This document shows positions 1 through 11,239 of a DNA stretch of 64,000 nucleotides, piece after piece. Every line of letters begins with the position of its first letter. Positions within the stretch are counted from its first letter, which is position 1. This DNA comes from Trissonchulus latispiculum. Its lineage: Eukaryota; Nematoda; Enoplea; Enoplida; Ironidae. Made by a program: the position numbers and the translations under genes. The stretch lies in contig JASAND010011075.1 in NCBI GenBank assembly GCA_030248195.1, positions 1 to 64,000 on the forward strand, written 5' to 3'. The notes under the pieces were generated by a model, which saw only the letters and a program-made list of their open reading frames with translations, had not been told where the DNA came from and ran no database searches.

Positions 1-846
1 TATATATCACTCACTTAATGTCAGCAAGACGAGACAGAGTAGTTTTAGGGTGGATGACAGGATGCTCCACAGGTTACGCACGTATATACGTATATTGTCA
101 CGAAAGTTAACATCAGATTTAACCTTGAGTCTCTGAATACATGAGTTAGACAAACGCTTATTAAAAATGTTATATATCCGTCCGTCGGCGCATTGTTGAC
201 TAACAGCGGTCTAACAGTTTCCTAAGGAGAAAAGTTGACAATGTTGACCATGGTTGGGATATCCATGTGACGTCAATAACGCTACGTACTTATTCGTCTT
301 AACTCCTGCGTAGAAATATTACGTTAGAATTCCGCAATGAATGCATGCATTATTGTTTTTACGGCATGCCAATATGAGTCTATTTGGCATGCACTCATAT
401 TGGTGCGTGTACAAACTTGTCTTCTGCACTTTCCAACCTCACCACACTCGTATTAGCATTTTACATGCTTGTCTTATTCTTAATTTACAACCGACAATAT
501 TTAGCATTTTACATGTTCCATGTTGACGCAAATTCCTTTCTTTGCTCTTTAGGAGCATTTTTATTTCTTGTTTATCCACTTTTTACATGTCGTTGACATA
601 AAAGCGTTAAAGAATCATTAAGCATTATATATGCATTAAATACTCCGACTCACGTGTGTGGTTCTATGGCAAATTGGCTCAGTTCCAGCCCTGACACCCC
701 TCACACCAGACCGCTCCACAGCAAGATTAGGGTAAGTGGTTCTATGATAAAGCTGTAGTATTATCACTCCCACCGCTACCCCAGCACAGCATTTTACAGC
801 CAGTCTTTAGCATGCACTTTTATGAGAAAAGTTGCTCAGCTCACAT
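1..846. repeat. Large tandem repeat, copy A (cut by window edge)
   Basis: This block recurs at 1200-2045 with few differences and an offset of 1199 bases, so the two form a direct duplication. It contains short motifs of the type ACTCATATTGG and GCATTTTACATG repeated every few tens of bases. The short reading frames inside it (for example around 341-596) exist only because the repeat lacks stops in some frames, and they recur in every copy. No protein family is recognisable. The left end lies outside the window. Confidence 0.8.
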
Positions 847-1000
847 GTGGGGCCGTAGATTTGGTGATAACCATGATGGAACCACCTTATAACTTGCTGG
901 AAAGACTCAGACCAAGGTCACGAATATGGAGCTAGGAGCTCCACACGTGCCAGTCAAGATGATATCTGTCAACGCATATCCGCAATGGATAGACATTGGG

Positions 1001-1162
1001 TCAACATGGAACATGTAAAATGCTAAATATTGTCGGTCGTAAATTAAGAATAAGACAAGCATGTAAAATGCTAATATGAGTCTGGTGAGGTTGGAAAGTG
1101 CAGAAGACAGGTTTGTACACGCACCAATATGAGTGCATGCCAAATAGACTCATATTGGCATT
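1001..1162 (-). repeat. Inverted fragment of the tandem repeat
   Basis: This stretch is the reverse complement of roughly 373-535 (and of the matching part of copy B, about 1566-1728). It lies in the spacer between the two direct copies. Each copy therefore has part of itself in inverted orientation nearby, so a foldback of about 160 bp per arm is possible. Confidence 0.8.
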
Positions 1163-1199
1163 ATTAGTATTCTGAAGGCAAGTGGTTGCGAGTTTCGGT

Positions 1200-2045
1200 T
1201 ATATATCACTCACGTAATGTCAGCACGACGAGACAGGGTAGTGATAGGGTGGATGACAGGATGCTCCACAGGTTACGCACGTATATACGTGTATTGTCAC
1301 GAAAGTTAACATCAGATTTAACTTTGAGTCTCTGAATACATGAGTTGTACAAACGCTTATTAAAAATGTTATATCCGTCCGTCGGAGCATTGTTGACTAA
1401 CAGCGGTTTAACAGTTTCCTAAGGAGAAAAGTTGACAATGTTGACCATGGTTGGGATATCCATGTGACGTCAATAACGCTACTTATTCGTCTTAACTCCT
1501 GGGTAGAAATATATCCGTTAGAATTCCGCAATGGATGCATGCATTATTGTTTTTTTACGGCATGCCAATATGAGTCTATTTGGCATGCACTCATATTGGT
1601 GCGTGTACAAACTTGTCTTCTGCACTTTCCAACCTCACCAGACTCATATTAGCATTTTACATGCTTGTCTTATTCTTAATTTACAACCGACAATATTTAG
1701 CATTTTACATGTTCCATGTTGACTCATATTCCTTTCTTTGCTCTTTAGGAGCATTTTTATTTCTTGTTTATCCACTGTTTACATGTCGTTGACATATATA
1801 AAAGCGTTAAAGAATCATTAAGCATTATATATGCATTAAATACTCTGACTCACGTGTGTGGTTGTATCGCAAATTGGCTCAGTTCCACCCTGACACCCCT
1901 CACACCAGACCGCTCCACAGCAAGTTAGGGTATGTAAGTGGTTCTATGATAGAAGCTTAGTTTTCCTCCCACCCTTACCCCACCACAGCACTCTACAGCC
2001 ATTGTGAGCATGCATTTTTATGAGAAAAGTTGCTCAGCTCACATG
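1200..2045. repeat. Large tandem repeat, copy B
   Basis: Direct copy of positions 1-846. Similarity is lost beyond GTTGCTCAGCTCACATG, where copy A runs into unrelated sequence and copy B runs into the 145-bp array. The junction suggests that the array and this repeat belong to one larger unit. Confidence 0.8.
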
Positions 2046-2690
2046 AGGCTTTCATTTGATACCAAATTTGACCACTTTTGAAAAATTTTAGTTTTGACCC
2101 AAAATCGCCTAAGTCCCCACCCCACCTCACCACAGCCACTTTGAGCATGCAGTTCTATGACAAAAGTTGCTCAGCTCGCATAGGGCTTTCATTTGGTACC
2201 AAATTTGACCACTTTTGAAAAATTTAAGTTTTGACCCAAAATCGCCTAAGACCCCACATCTACCCCAGCACAGCATTCTACAGCCGTTTTGAGCATGCAC
2301 TTTTATGAGAAAAGATGCTCAGCTCACTTGGGGCTTTCATTTGGTACCAAATTTGACCACTTTTGAAAAATTTAGTTTTGACCCAAAATCGCCTAAGTCC
2401 CCACCCCACCCCACCACAGCACTCTACAGCCACTTTGAGCATGCAGTTCTATGACAAAAGTTGCTCAGCTCACATGAGGCTTTCATTTGATACCAAATTT
2501 GACCACTTTTGAAAAATTTAGTTTTGACCCAAAATCGCCTAAGTCCCCACCCCACCCCACCACAGCACTCTACAGCCACTTTGAGCATGCAGTTCTATGA
2601 CAAAAGTTGCTCAGCTCGCCTAGGGCTTTCATTTGATACCAAATTTGACCACTTTTGAAAATTTTCATTTTTGACCACATGACCTCCCAC
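2046..2690 (+). repeat. 145-bp tandem array, left arm of large foldback
   Basis: About 4.5 units of roughly 145 bp. Each has the blocks CATTTGGTACCAAATTTGACC, TTTTGACCCAAAATCGCC, a C-rich CCCCACCCCACC stretch and GAGCATGCAGTTCTATGAC. The same unit appears in reverse complement at 4838-5355. No coding potential is evident. Confidence 0.85.
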
Positions 2691-2699
2691 CTACCTGAC

Positions 2700-3150
2700 G
2701 CTCCAGATGGCAAAGTGGAACCAGTTCAGCAAGACGGGTGAGTCCGACGGCAAAAGAGATGCCAGGAATCAACTGGGCGCACCAGAAAACCCCTATAGAC
2801 AAAGTTTTGAGAGGCTGAGTACAGTCCTATATAGTGTTCCCGGAAGTCGGTACTGACCGGACCCTCCAGACGGCAAATTGGAACCAGCCCAGCAAGATGG
2901 GTGGGTCGGACGGCAAAATGGAGACCGGGGATAAGCTGGGCGCACCAGAAAACCCCTATAGACAAAGTTGTGAGAGGCCAAGTAAAGCCTACTAGGGACC
3001 TCCCGGAAGCGGTTACCGACCTGACCCCTCAGACGGTCAAGTGGAACCAGCCCAGCAAATTGGGTGAATCGGGCAGCAAAACTGATAGCGGGAATCGATT
3101 CTCCGTCCCAAAAAACCTTTATATGCAAGATTTGAGAAGTCTATCTTGAA
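2700..3150 (+). repeat. About 173-bp tandem array, left arm of large foldback
   Basis: Roughly 2.5 copies of a unit containing GGCAAAGTGGAACCAG, GGGCGCACCAGAAAACCCC and TATAGACAAAGTT. The array is mirrored at 4375-4830. Open frames on both strands come from the repeat and share no features with known proteins. Confidence 0.8.
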
Positions 3151-3159
3151 AAATAAGCG

Positions 3160-4370
3160 AAAAAACTAAGTTGAAAGTCGGACCCAACATCCACCAACTT
3201 TGGCGGGCCACTGTGGCGCTGTGGCGCAACATATCAAAAATCCGACTTCAAACGTCATAATCCGGATATATGTCCTTATCAACCATATATAACTTGTCTG
3301 GTTTGTATTTGCACAAAGAGCTGGAAAGAAGCTAATCCCAGGCATACTTTTGGCCATTTCGACGTTCTGAGCCGACTTTGTGGCGCCACTGTGGCGCTGC
3401 GGCGCACTGTGGCGCGGCGGCGACCACATATATCGAAAGTCAGTAACCTATATATATTGATGATATACCGCAATAGGTGTCTGAACTTCGCTACATTCTG
3501 TGAAAGAGGCTACAAAATGGTGACATACGAGGGTAAAACGGAGACACCGGAAAAAAAACATCGCCGGCATAACTGCCGGCAGGTGCAACTTTTTAACGGT
3601 AAGTGTTACGGGGATGAAATTTTCCAATTATACTAAACTCGACACGGACTTTCTTTTGCGCACAAAATTTGCGCAGGATTTGCGCAGGAATCTGCGCAGC
3701 CTCTGCGCAGCGCCTCTGAAGGCAGTCATTGGGGCGTTTTGACTCATATTATCATAGGGGTCGCGGCAGCGACCCCTATAATATGTGTGAAAAGTGGCTG
3801 GAGACAGTGTAAAATAAGCTGCGCAGAAGCTGCGCAAAATCCTGCGCAGATCCTGCGCAGATTTTATGCGCAAATTGTAGAGCACATCGAGTTTAGTATG
3901 TCTGTGAAGTTTCAGCCCCGTATCACTTACCGTTAAAAAGTTGCGCCCCGGACCGGTTATGGCGGCGATGTTTTTTTTCCGGTTTCTCCTATTTGATGGT
4001 TGTATTGTACATAATGTTCGCCGCTTTCACGTGATCTGCAGCGGTGGGCCAACCTAAAGGGCTATGGGGTCTAGTAGTACCCTCTAAAGAATTTAAGAAT
4101 CACAACTTTTTTTGCGCCGCAGCTGCGCCACAGCGCCGCAGTGGCGCCGCAAAGTCGGCTCATAGCGAAAAGTGACCATTTTTGTGGTCGTCGCTCAGGT
4201 CGAACGTTACGAGCTGGAGCTAATTTCTTTTTATATTCAGAAATTACATATATTGAACTAACTAACGGTCCAGGTTGCGTTTCTGTATCACTTTCCTAGC
4301 GACCACAGTGGCCCGTCAAAGATGGCGAAAATTCGAAAAATGAAAAATCGAAATTTCTCGCTATCTATTT
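3160..4370. repeat. Core of the large foldback
   Basis: The core is itself an imperfect inverted repeat. TGCGCAGGATTTGCGCAG-type motifs at 3660-3715 face their reverse complement at 3815-3875. The GGCGCCACTGTGGCGC-type sequences near 3190-3220 and 3380-3425 face similar sequences near 4110-4160 and 4300-4325. No gene was seen. Its GC-rich GCGC/GGCGCC content contrasts with the AT-rich surroundings. Confidence 0.65.
3746..3785. repeat. Hairpin at the symmetry centre of the foldback
   Basis: The sequence ATAGGGGTCGC, a short GGCA loop, then GCGACCCCTAT forms a near-perfect stem at the point about which the 2046-5355 region is mirrored. Confidence 0.8.
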
Positions 4371-4374
4371 AACT

Positions 4375-4830
4375 TTGAACGCTCAAATCTTCCATACAAT
4401 GGTTTTCTGGCACGGAGAATCGATTCCCGCAGTCAGTTTTACCGTCAGACCCACCCATCTTGCTGGGCTGGTTCCACTTTGCCGTCGGGAGGGTCAAGTC
4501 GGAAACCGCTTCCTGGAGGTCCATAGTAGGCTTTACCTGGCCTCTCAAAACTTTGTCTATAGGGGTTTTCTGGTGCGCCCAGCTCATTCCCGGTGTCCTT
4601 TTTGCCGTAAGACTCATCCATCTTGCTGTGCTGGTTCCACTTTGCCGTCTGGAGGGTCATGTCGGAAACCGCTTCCTGGAGGTCCATAGTAGGCTCTACC
4701 TGGCCTCTCAAAACTTTGTCTATAGGGGTTTTCTGGTGTGCCCAGCTCATTCCCGGTATCCGTTTTGCCGTCCGACGTACCTATTTTGCTGGGCTGGTTC
4801 CACTTTGCCGTTTGAAGGGTCAGTCGGGTG
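4375..4830 (-). repeat. About 173-bp tandem array, right arm of large foldback
   Basis: Reverse-complement counterpart of 2700-3150, with units such as GGGGTTTTCTGGTGCGCCC. The two arms have diverged at scattered sites, so the foldback is not an exact assembly mirror. Confidence 0.8.
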
Positions 4831-4837
4831 CGGGGTC

Positions 4838-5355
4838 AAGTGGTCGAAAATTAAATTTTTCAAAAGTGGTCAAATTTGGTACCAAATGAAAGCCCTAAGC
4901 GAGCTGAGCAACTTTTGTCATAGAACTGCATGCTCAAAGTGGCTGTAGAGTGCTGTGGTGGGGTGGGGTGGGGACTTAGGCGATTTTCGGTCAAAAATGA
5001 AAGTTTTCAAAAGTGGTCAAATTTGGTACCAAATGAAAGCCCTAACCGAGCTGAGCAACTTTTGTCATAGAACTGTATGCTCAAAGTGGCTGTAGAGTGC
5101 TGTGGTGGGGTGGGGTGGGACTTAGGCGATTTTCGGTCAAAAAGAAAGTTTTCAAAAGTGGTCAAATTTGATACCAAATGAAAGCCCTAAGCGAGCTGAG
5201 CAACTTTTGTCATAGAACTGCATGCTCAAAGTGGCTGTAGAGTGCTGTGGTGGGGGTGGGGTGGGGACTTAGGCGATTTTCGGTCAAAAATGAAATTTTT
5301 CAAAAGTGGTAAAGTTTGGTACCCAATGAAAGCCCAAAGTGAGCTGAGCAACTTT
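4838..5355 (-). repeat. 145-bp tandem array, right arm of large foldback
   Basis: About 3.5 units, the reverse complement of the left array at 2046-2690. Copy number differs between arms (about 4.5 versus 3.5). Confidence 0.85.
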
Positions 5356-5436
5356 TGCGGTGTCGGATTTATGCCTTTCTCAACCGGAATATAAAGGATA
5401 GACATAGGCCCAACACACATATTATCCCCTTTTGTG

Positions 5437-6362
5437 CGGAGCATTTTTGTTACTTGTATATATATACAAGTAGGAAAAATGCTCCTTGCAGTCGCATGTA
5501 AAATGCAATATGAGCTATGAGGGTCAACATTTAAATGTGTCAAGGACAAGATTTAAAATGTCTAATATGAGCCAGCATCTAAATCGGTAAAGGACAATAT
5601 GTAACTGGCTAATATGAGCCGCTACGTTTCTCTTGGGCTCATATTGACGCTCGCTGCCGTGGTTTCAACGGCTTAACATCACGACATCATACCATTTTGC
5701 CTACAGACTTTTTACTTTTATTCCCAAGTCTTTGAACAAATCCTCACCGTTTTGCGTAATATCAATAGCTTCATGTACGTAATGTTTGGTTACAGATGTC
5801 CTGCCTGAATCTAATTTTGCCAGCTCAAACACCGAATTTAAAGTATCTGAACACTTTATACAGCTAAAGTTCTCCCCTTTAAAGTTGAATTAGGTGGTAT
5901 ATATTTGGCATATACCAGTTTTGAAACACTGAAATACTAGAAACAAATGTATAAAGCTCCTGTAAACCGGTATAGTCTTCGCTATCGGCTCACTGTACAT
6001 AGCATTTATACAACAAAATACACAACTGATCTGTAAAAATTTGATGTGTTCTTATCCACGGTGTCGTACGATTGACTTTACTTATTGTATCAAGAGCACA
6101 CGTATGTCAGGACAATTATGCATACGTATATGCGAATTTGAAAAGTGCAAATGAGTTAACTCAACTTAGTATCCTCGCGTCAATATGAACCCAAGAGAAA
6201 CGTAGCGGCTCATATTAGCCAGTTACATCTTGTCCTTTACCGATTTAGATGCTGGCTCATATTAGACATTTTAAATCTTGTCCTTGACACATTTAAATGT
6301 TGACCCTCATAGCTCATATTGCATTTTACATGCGACTGCAAGGAGCATTTTTCCTACTTGTC
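5437..6362. mobile_element. TIR element with about 180-bp inverted ends
   Basis: The left end (about 5470-5645, containing CTAATATGAGC motifs) is the reverse complement of about 6175-6360. The intervening 530 bp is AT-rich with no coding signal. The CTCATATT and CATTTTACATG words are also found in the 1-2045 repeats, so these families are related. No clear target-site duplication was found, so the exact ends are approximate. Confidence 0.65.
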
Positions 6363-6429
6363 CTTCTTCCAATTTTTGGGAGCGCCGCCTTATTAAGGCT
6401 CCGAAACTCCGAAAAACGCTGTTTTAGGT

Positions 6430-7140
6430 GGTATGACCAATTCGCATGTCCAATAACATTTGTATGCAAAATCGTAGCGTTCCAGCTATCTCCAGTAGCT
6501 TGAACCAGGAACTGGTTCAACTTCGAACCAGATGAACCAGATCTGGCCAGCCATAGGTCGGATCCCCGAAATAACACCACCAGTAAATTCCCCATGCCCA
6601 ATAACCTTTGTATGCCAAATGTCAGCCTTCCAGCTATGTCCAGTAGCCTGAACCAGGAACTGGTTCAACTTTGAACCAGTTGAACCAGATCCGGCCAGCC
6701 ATGGGTCGGAACCCCAAAATAACACCACCGGTGAATCCCCCATGCCCAATAACCTTTGTATGTCAAATATCAACCTTCCAGCTATCTCCAGTCGCTTGAA
6801 CCAGGAACTGGTTCAACTTTGACCAGTTGAACCAGATCTGGCCAGCCATGGGTCGGATCCCCAAAATAACACCACCAGTGAATTCCCCATGCCCAACAAC
6901 CTTTGTATGCCAAATATCAGCCTTCCTGCTATCTCCAGTACTTGAACCAGGAACTGGTTCAACTTTGAACCAGATGAACCAGATCTGGCCAGCCTTGGGT
7001 CGGATCCCCAAAATAACACCACCAGTGAATTCCCCATGCCCAATAACCTTTGTGTGCAAAAGATCAACCTTCCAGCTATCTCCTGTAGCTTGAACCAGGA
7101 ACTGATTCAACGTTGAACCAGTTGAACCAGATGAACCAGG
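6430..7140. repeat. 148-bp tandem array
   Basis: About 4.5 copies. The marker GAACCAGGAACTGGTTC recurs at 6502, 6650, 6798, 6944 and 7092, giving a period of 146-148 bp. Each unit carries this self-complementary word plus several AACCAG words and CCCATGCCCAATAACC. Open frames on both strands repeat with the unit and are not considered genes. Confidence 0.9.
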
Positions 7141-7676
7141 CGAGATATACTATATATGGGTACCATCCCAAGGCCGAAAAACGCTATTTTAGACCACTTT
7201 TTGACAATTTTCTGTGTTGCGACCTCGAAAATTTTCGAAGTCCAAACGTCGATTTTTCCATTTTTGACCATCTGTAAAAATCGACCCAGAGCGAAATTCG
7301 GAAGTCAAACATAAACTTGACCTGGACCAACGCCTAGATAATCAAAAATTAGTATGGAAAAATTTTTCCTGTGGGCCGTTTGAAAAATCGGTGTGCGCAA
7401 AAATCGCCCTAAAAAAGTGGTCGATACAGAGAAAAAAACCCCACTTTTAAACTTGTATCAAAAAGTCGATTTTTTCAAAGTTCATTTTTCCGGGCAAGTT
7501 TGGTATCATTCGAAAGCTCTTGGCCTGGAGATTTCAAAAATGTAAACTTTAGCTATCAACTCCCTACCGTTAATTAGTTATGGCTAATTAACAGTTTCCC
7601 AAATCCGCAAAGTGCCTTTATAGCTCATATTATGAGGGGCGCTCCGCGCACCCTCATGATATATATACATATATAT
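7141..7676. other. No gene seen
   Basis: A-rich and T-rich sequence with scattered CGAAAATTTTCG-type words. Near 7634-7655 a short inverted pair (ATGAGGGGCGC / GCGCACCCTCAT) forms a hairpin. No open frame of interest. Confidence 0.6.
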
Positions 7677-8133
7677 AAGTGATGTGCGCTGAAAAATGTG
7701 CCCGCTCTGGAGCTCCGGCCGGAGCGGGCTGTCGGACCGCTGAGCTCCAACTCTTTCTGGAGGTTAAAATTGTAAAAAATCCAATCTAAGCTAAGCTAAT
7801 TGCGATCAATTAAAAACGTTTTATGAAAACAATTCTTAGAGGTCATATGTAGTTTAGAATTATATTTCAGTTTTTACTTTTATTATCTGGACAATTTAAA
7901 AAATTGTGTCCAGAAAACTGTCTTGAGGAAATAGAAAAATTATTAAAAATAATACGAGCAGCAATTTATTACATTTCTTACGCATTCGGAGAAATCGTGA
8001 GGCTACAGCAAGAAATCATAAAAGAAGTCTTGAAATATTTCTTTATTGCCCAGCTTATGAAGAACAAAAGCTTCAAAGCTTGAAAATGGCTGCTCCGGGT
8101 ACCCGAAAATCGGAGCTCCGGCGCACATCACTA
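7677..8133. mobile_element. Short TIR element, hAT-like
   Basis: The left end reads AAGTGATGTGCGCTG and the right end is the complement of TAGTGATGTGCGCCGGAG. GGAGCTCCGG words lie just inside both ends. Flanks are TA-rich on both sides (ATATATAT), compatible with an 8-bp duplication but uninformative because of low complexity. TIRs starting TAGTGATGTGC are seen in hAT-type elements, so this is a tentative class. No transposase remains. Confidence 0.55.
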
Positions 8134-8552
8134 ATATATATGGAATGGGGAACACTAATTCAACTTTACTCTTAGCAGTAAGTTGGGCAAGTAGTTCTCT
8201 AACGGGCGTCCCCTCCAAGCCAGAGAGCACCACACTGACCCGGTCCACCGTTTCAGTGCCTCATTCCACGCTCTTTTGCTCATAGTAGCGTCGTTATGAC
8301 CACGTGGAAGAGTAGCACTCGGAACTTCGGTTTCCCCTCGTAAACAGAGCTCGTTTCCTATAGAAGCCTGCCCAAGGATTTCCAAATGAACTCCTCCATC
8401 TACCAAGCTGCCAAAATTTTGCATCTTCACCTGATTTGAGCTTAAAAGCGTTTGCGAAAGTTCAGCTTTTTAAATTAAGTTTCGCAATGTGTGCACGTAT
8501 ATCTAACTGGTATTTTTGGTTTCGATGTGAGGGGGGAGAGCCCAGGTATAAA
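8134..8552. other. No gene seen
   Basis: Short open frames occur on both strands but show no family features and no splice context that would support them. Confidence 0.5.
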
Positions 8553-9658
8553 TATAGTCAATCGGGGGAAAAACGCCATTTTTTAGACTTTTGGACGTGT
8601 AGAACTCATTTTTTGGAATTATGGGAAAATTCTTGTAGTTTGAAGAATGGTAACCCCTACGGATTATTTTCATGTATTAATGACTTCTCTGCACCGTAGC
8701 AATAGAGAGTATATACTATGTGATTAATTTCCTGGGGAAAAAAGCCAAAATCGGGAAAAAAGCCAGTCATCGGGAAAAAAACACCACCTTGGTCGAAGCT
8801 TATCCTGAAGACGTAGACCAATTCTGAGTGTTCCATCATGTTCAGCATCGCCTATTTACCCTAGGATTGTTGTTTACCGACGCAAATTGCCTTCGTAAAG
8901 AACTAGAAACAACTTTTTAGTTTGCAGCATAAACTGGCTAGGTTTCATCAAATATAACGTTAACATACAAATTTTTTAAAAACTTGCTAAAACGAGGGCT
9001 AGCTACAAAATAGTGTTTTCCAATGAATTCGTAATGCTCGTTTTGGCCAAATATGCCAGTATAAGGATGAAATGCGGTGTGTAGCAGTCAGAAAGACTGG
9101 CGTGACATATTAGTCCAAAAGTTGCTTATTTCAGGGACTACCCACCTACAAACGGTATTGCTCTGTAAAACTTGAATTGCTGATTATATATTTCCAACAT
9201 AGTAATAATCCGAAAAATCCAAGAACACTGCTCACTATAGGTCTAGAAAGTGACTGGTTTTTTTCCCGATGGGTCAAAATCATCGGGAATAAAAAGCCAC
9301 ACCTGCGCAGAGACCACGTGACGTTCTGAATTGTTGACATTTGTGTGAGAACAAACCAGACATGTTCCCACTTGATTGCAGTAGAAATTATTCAGATAGC
9401 TCTATAATTGACACTAAAGCTATGAATTTTTCAAAAATTACCGTTTTCCTGCTATTTCAGGAACAAAGTTTTCCAAAAAATGTCGACCCTTCTATTGACT
9501 ATAGAAGAGAGTCAGAAAGCTAAAAATCGGCGTGTGGGCTTATTGAGGTCGTCATTCTACACGCCAAATATTACTGCAATAGCTTCACCCGTTAGACCAC
9601 GGCGGTCGTGGCTTTTTTTCCCGAAATTTTGACGTGGCTTTTTTCCCGATTGACTATA
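8553..9658. mobile_element. TIR element with GGGAAAAAAGCC motifs
   Basis: The ends are TATAGTCAATCGGG, exact inverted repeats of 14 bp continuing as GGAAAAANGCC. Inside, the word CGGGAAAAAAGCC recurs near 8733-8775 in one orientation and near 9265-9300 and 9610-9650 in the other, so the two halves fold back. No transposase was seen. TA dinucleotides flank both ends, but a longer duplication is not evident. Confidence 0.65.
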
Positions 9659-10094
9659 TACCTAAATGTTTGGTCAAAAATTGCATTTTTAAGGTAAAAC
9701 TCAAAAATAACTGTTTTCAAGCTTAAAATGAACTTAGTCCATAAATTAGCTAAAAACTGAGAAAATTTTTGAAAGTTTGACCTCAAACACTTAATTTTTC
9801 GACACTTTTGGGCGACCCCCAAAAAAGTAGGTGGGGAGGGGGCGAAAGTGGGGGAGGCTCTGAAAAGTGGAGGGGAACCGAAAACTGGGGGCCCCCACTA
9901 AGAAAATGCTAGTCTAACGCTCTGACGTGTAAACAGCATTTTGCTTAAATTTATTACTCCATTTTGGGTGGATCTTCCTACATGTAGAGACTTCGCTAAT
10001 CCTATTCTTATCCTAAAGCAGAGTTTAGTTTAGTGGGTCATCATTTTCACCTTGTGATCAGAATTTTGAACAATGCATTGACTTTTTATTTTAG
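9659..10094. other. Intergenic or intronic sequence upstream of the PAP2 exon
   Basis: AT-rich, ending in the pyrimidine-rich acceptor TTTTTATTTTAG at 10083-10094. I looked for earlier PAP2 exons (the PSGH motif) here and did not find them. They probably lie beyond the repeats to the left. Confidence 0.5.
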
Positions 10095-10310
10095 CTCGCC
10101 CCGCTCAGTCAAACTCTGGTTGCCTTGCTTCCCGTCCTGACAGGTCTTTCCAGGCTCTGTCTTGGTCGTCACTTTGTATCTGACGTTTTTGTTGGACTGA
10201 TCTTAGGTTATCTTGAAGGTCTGTTTCTACTATGGATCTGGTTGGAGAAATCTTCAGTTCATTCTTTGATGAGTTTATTCTTTCAGCCTCCTGAAACCAT
10301 TGTTCTATAG
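10095..10310 (+). CDS. Last exon of a PAP2-family lipid phosphatase
   Basis: Partial gene: a terminal coding exon beginning right after an acceptor (TTTTATTTTAG) and ending at a TAG stop at 10308-10310. The 71 encoded residues contain SRLCLGRHFVSDVFVG followed by LILGYLEG. This matches the third PAP2 signature (SRxxxGxHxxxDVxxG), in which the histidine and aspartate help form the active site that cleaves phosphate from lipid phosphates. A hydrophobic segment surrounds it (VALLPVLTGLSR and FLLWIW), as in a membrane-embedded enzyme. The pattern is closest in my memory to the PLPP6-type polyisoprenoid or presqualene diphosphate phosphatases, but other PAP2 families share it. The exons carrying KxxxxxxRP and PSGH are not found in the window. 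Confidence 0.75.
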   Translation, partial: LAPLSQTLVALLPVLTGLSRLCLGRHFVSDVFVGLILGYLEGLFLLWIWLEKSSVHSLMSLFFQPPETIVL

Positions 10311-11200
10311 GGAGGTCAATTCATAGTTGTATAAATTGACTGTAAAATTTGTTGTTTGCGATTGTTTGTTAGACTAAAATATCCATGTATATACATGCAC
10401 TGCCTTTGTTGTGTTCGGAGAAACCTGGCGGGTTGCTTGAATCAGTTTTGAACAGCTTATCTTATTGACCTAGGAATTTTTTTGTTTCGGAAAGGGTAAC
10501 CAATTAATGTGAGTGCACTAAGTTTCGTTAAAAGCTGTTTGCAATAAAAATACCGACGGTTGTACACGAATTGGAATGATGTAGTTCTGGTTTTTGGGGG
10601 GGGGGGGCCCCCCCCCCCAGTATAATATAAGTTTTGCCGCAGTCGTCTCAGGCTTGCAGTTGCACAGCCGTATGCATAAGCATGTTGTTGGTGGAGGAGG
10701 CAAATTCTAGATTTAGCTGGTGTTGCAAGCTTCGCCAAATTTACGCTCTTTGATTGTCAAACTGTTGCATATGCACTTACTGTAGGTAGAAGACTGTTGC
10801 ATTTTGGTCCAGATACTGTATGTAAGTTATTAGTTCAAGGTCCAGATGCTGTATGTAAGTTATTAGTTCAATATCCTTGCAAGCAGGCCGTCACAATATT
10901 TTGTATATATAGTTGCTGTGTTATTCACCCTTTTTGTGTTCGCAGGCTGCATATGTTGATGTAAAAACACAGAATGAATTTAATTTTTTTTCAATTGATG
11001 GCTTTGGCTCTTAATTGTCATTATTTCATTAGATCATTAGAAATTATGATAGTGAAAGATTATTTTCTGAATTTTATTTTTAAATAACGATTTGTCCAAA
11101 GCAAAACGGATGTGTTGCTTTTGTATTATCAAGAGTGCACTGTGGCAGCTGGCAAGCTCTCGGTTATTTATATACTGTTGAGCCATGATCTGCTATGATC
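10311..11200. other. 3' flank of the PAP2 gene, no gene seen
   Basis: AT-rich sequence with several poly(A)-signal-like AATAAA words. It contains a G12-C11 homopolymer junction at 10596-10618 and a short direct repeat (GTCCAGATGCTGTATGTAAG type) near 10808-10870. A weak proline-rich frame on the minus strand around 10518-10738 is created by the G/C run and is not accepted as a gene. Confidence 0.5.
10596..10618. repeat. Self-complementary G12-C11 tract
   Basis: Twelve G immediately followed by eleven C, a perfect inverted repeat without a loop, lying between AT-rich flanks. Confidence 0.9.
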
Positions 11201-11239
11201 GCTAAGGGTTCTACCATAACCTAACCCTAAGGTTCCACC

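Noticed and set aside
384..596. Short open frames repeated at 384-596, 907-1143 and 1580-1792
   Set aside because: They are the same repeat read in several copies and orientations. No start context, splice signals or protein features.
2793..3128. Frames on both strands in the 173-bp arrays (also 4375-4948)
   Set aside because: Open on both strands with the period of the repeat, so not genes.
6430..7140. Possible CRISPR array because of regular spacing
   Set aside because: The whole 148-bp unit is repeated with no unique spacers, and the genome is eukaryotic. It is a plain tandem repeat.
10457..10738. Proline-rich minus-strand frame around the G/C tract
   Set aside because: Depends on the exact length of a G12-C11 run and has no domain.
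11212..11235. CCTAACCCTAAGG as a telomere-like repeat
   Set aside because: Only one or two units, next to a LINE remnant. Not a telomeric array.
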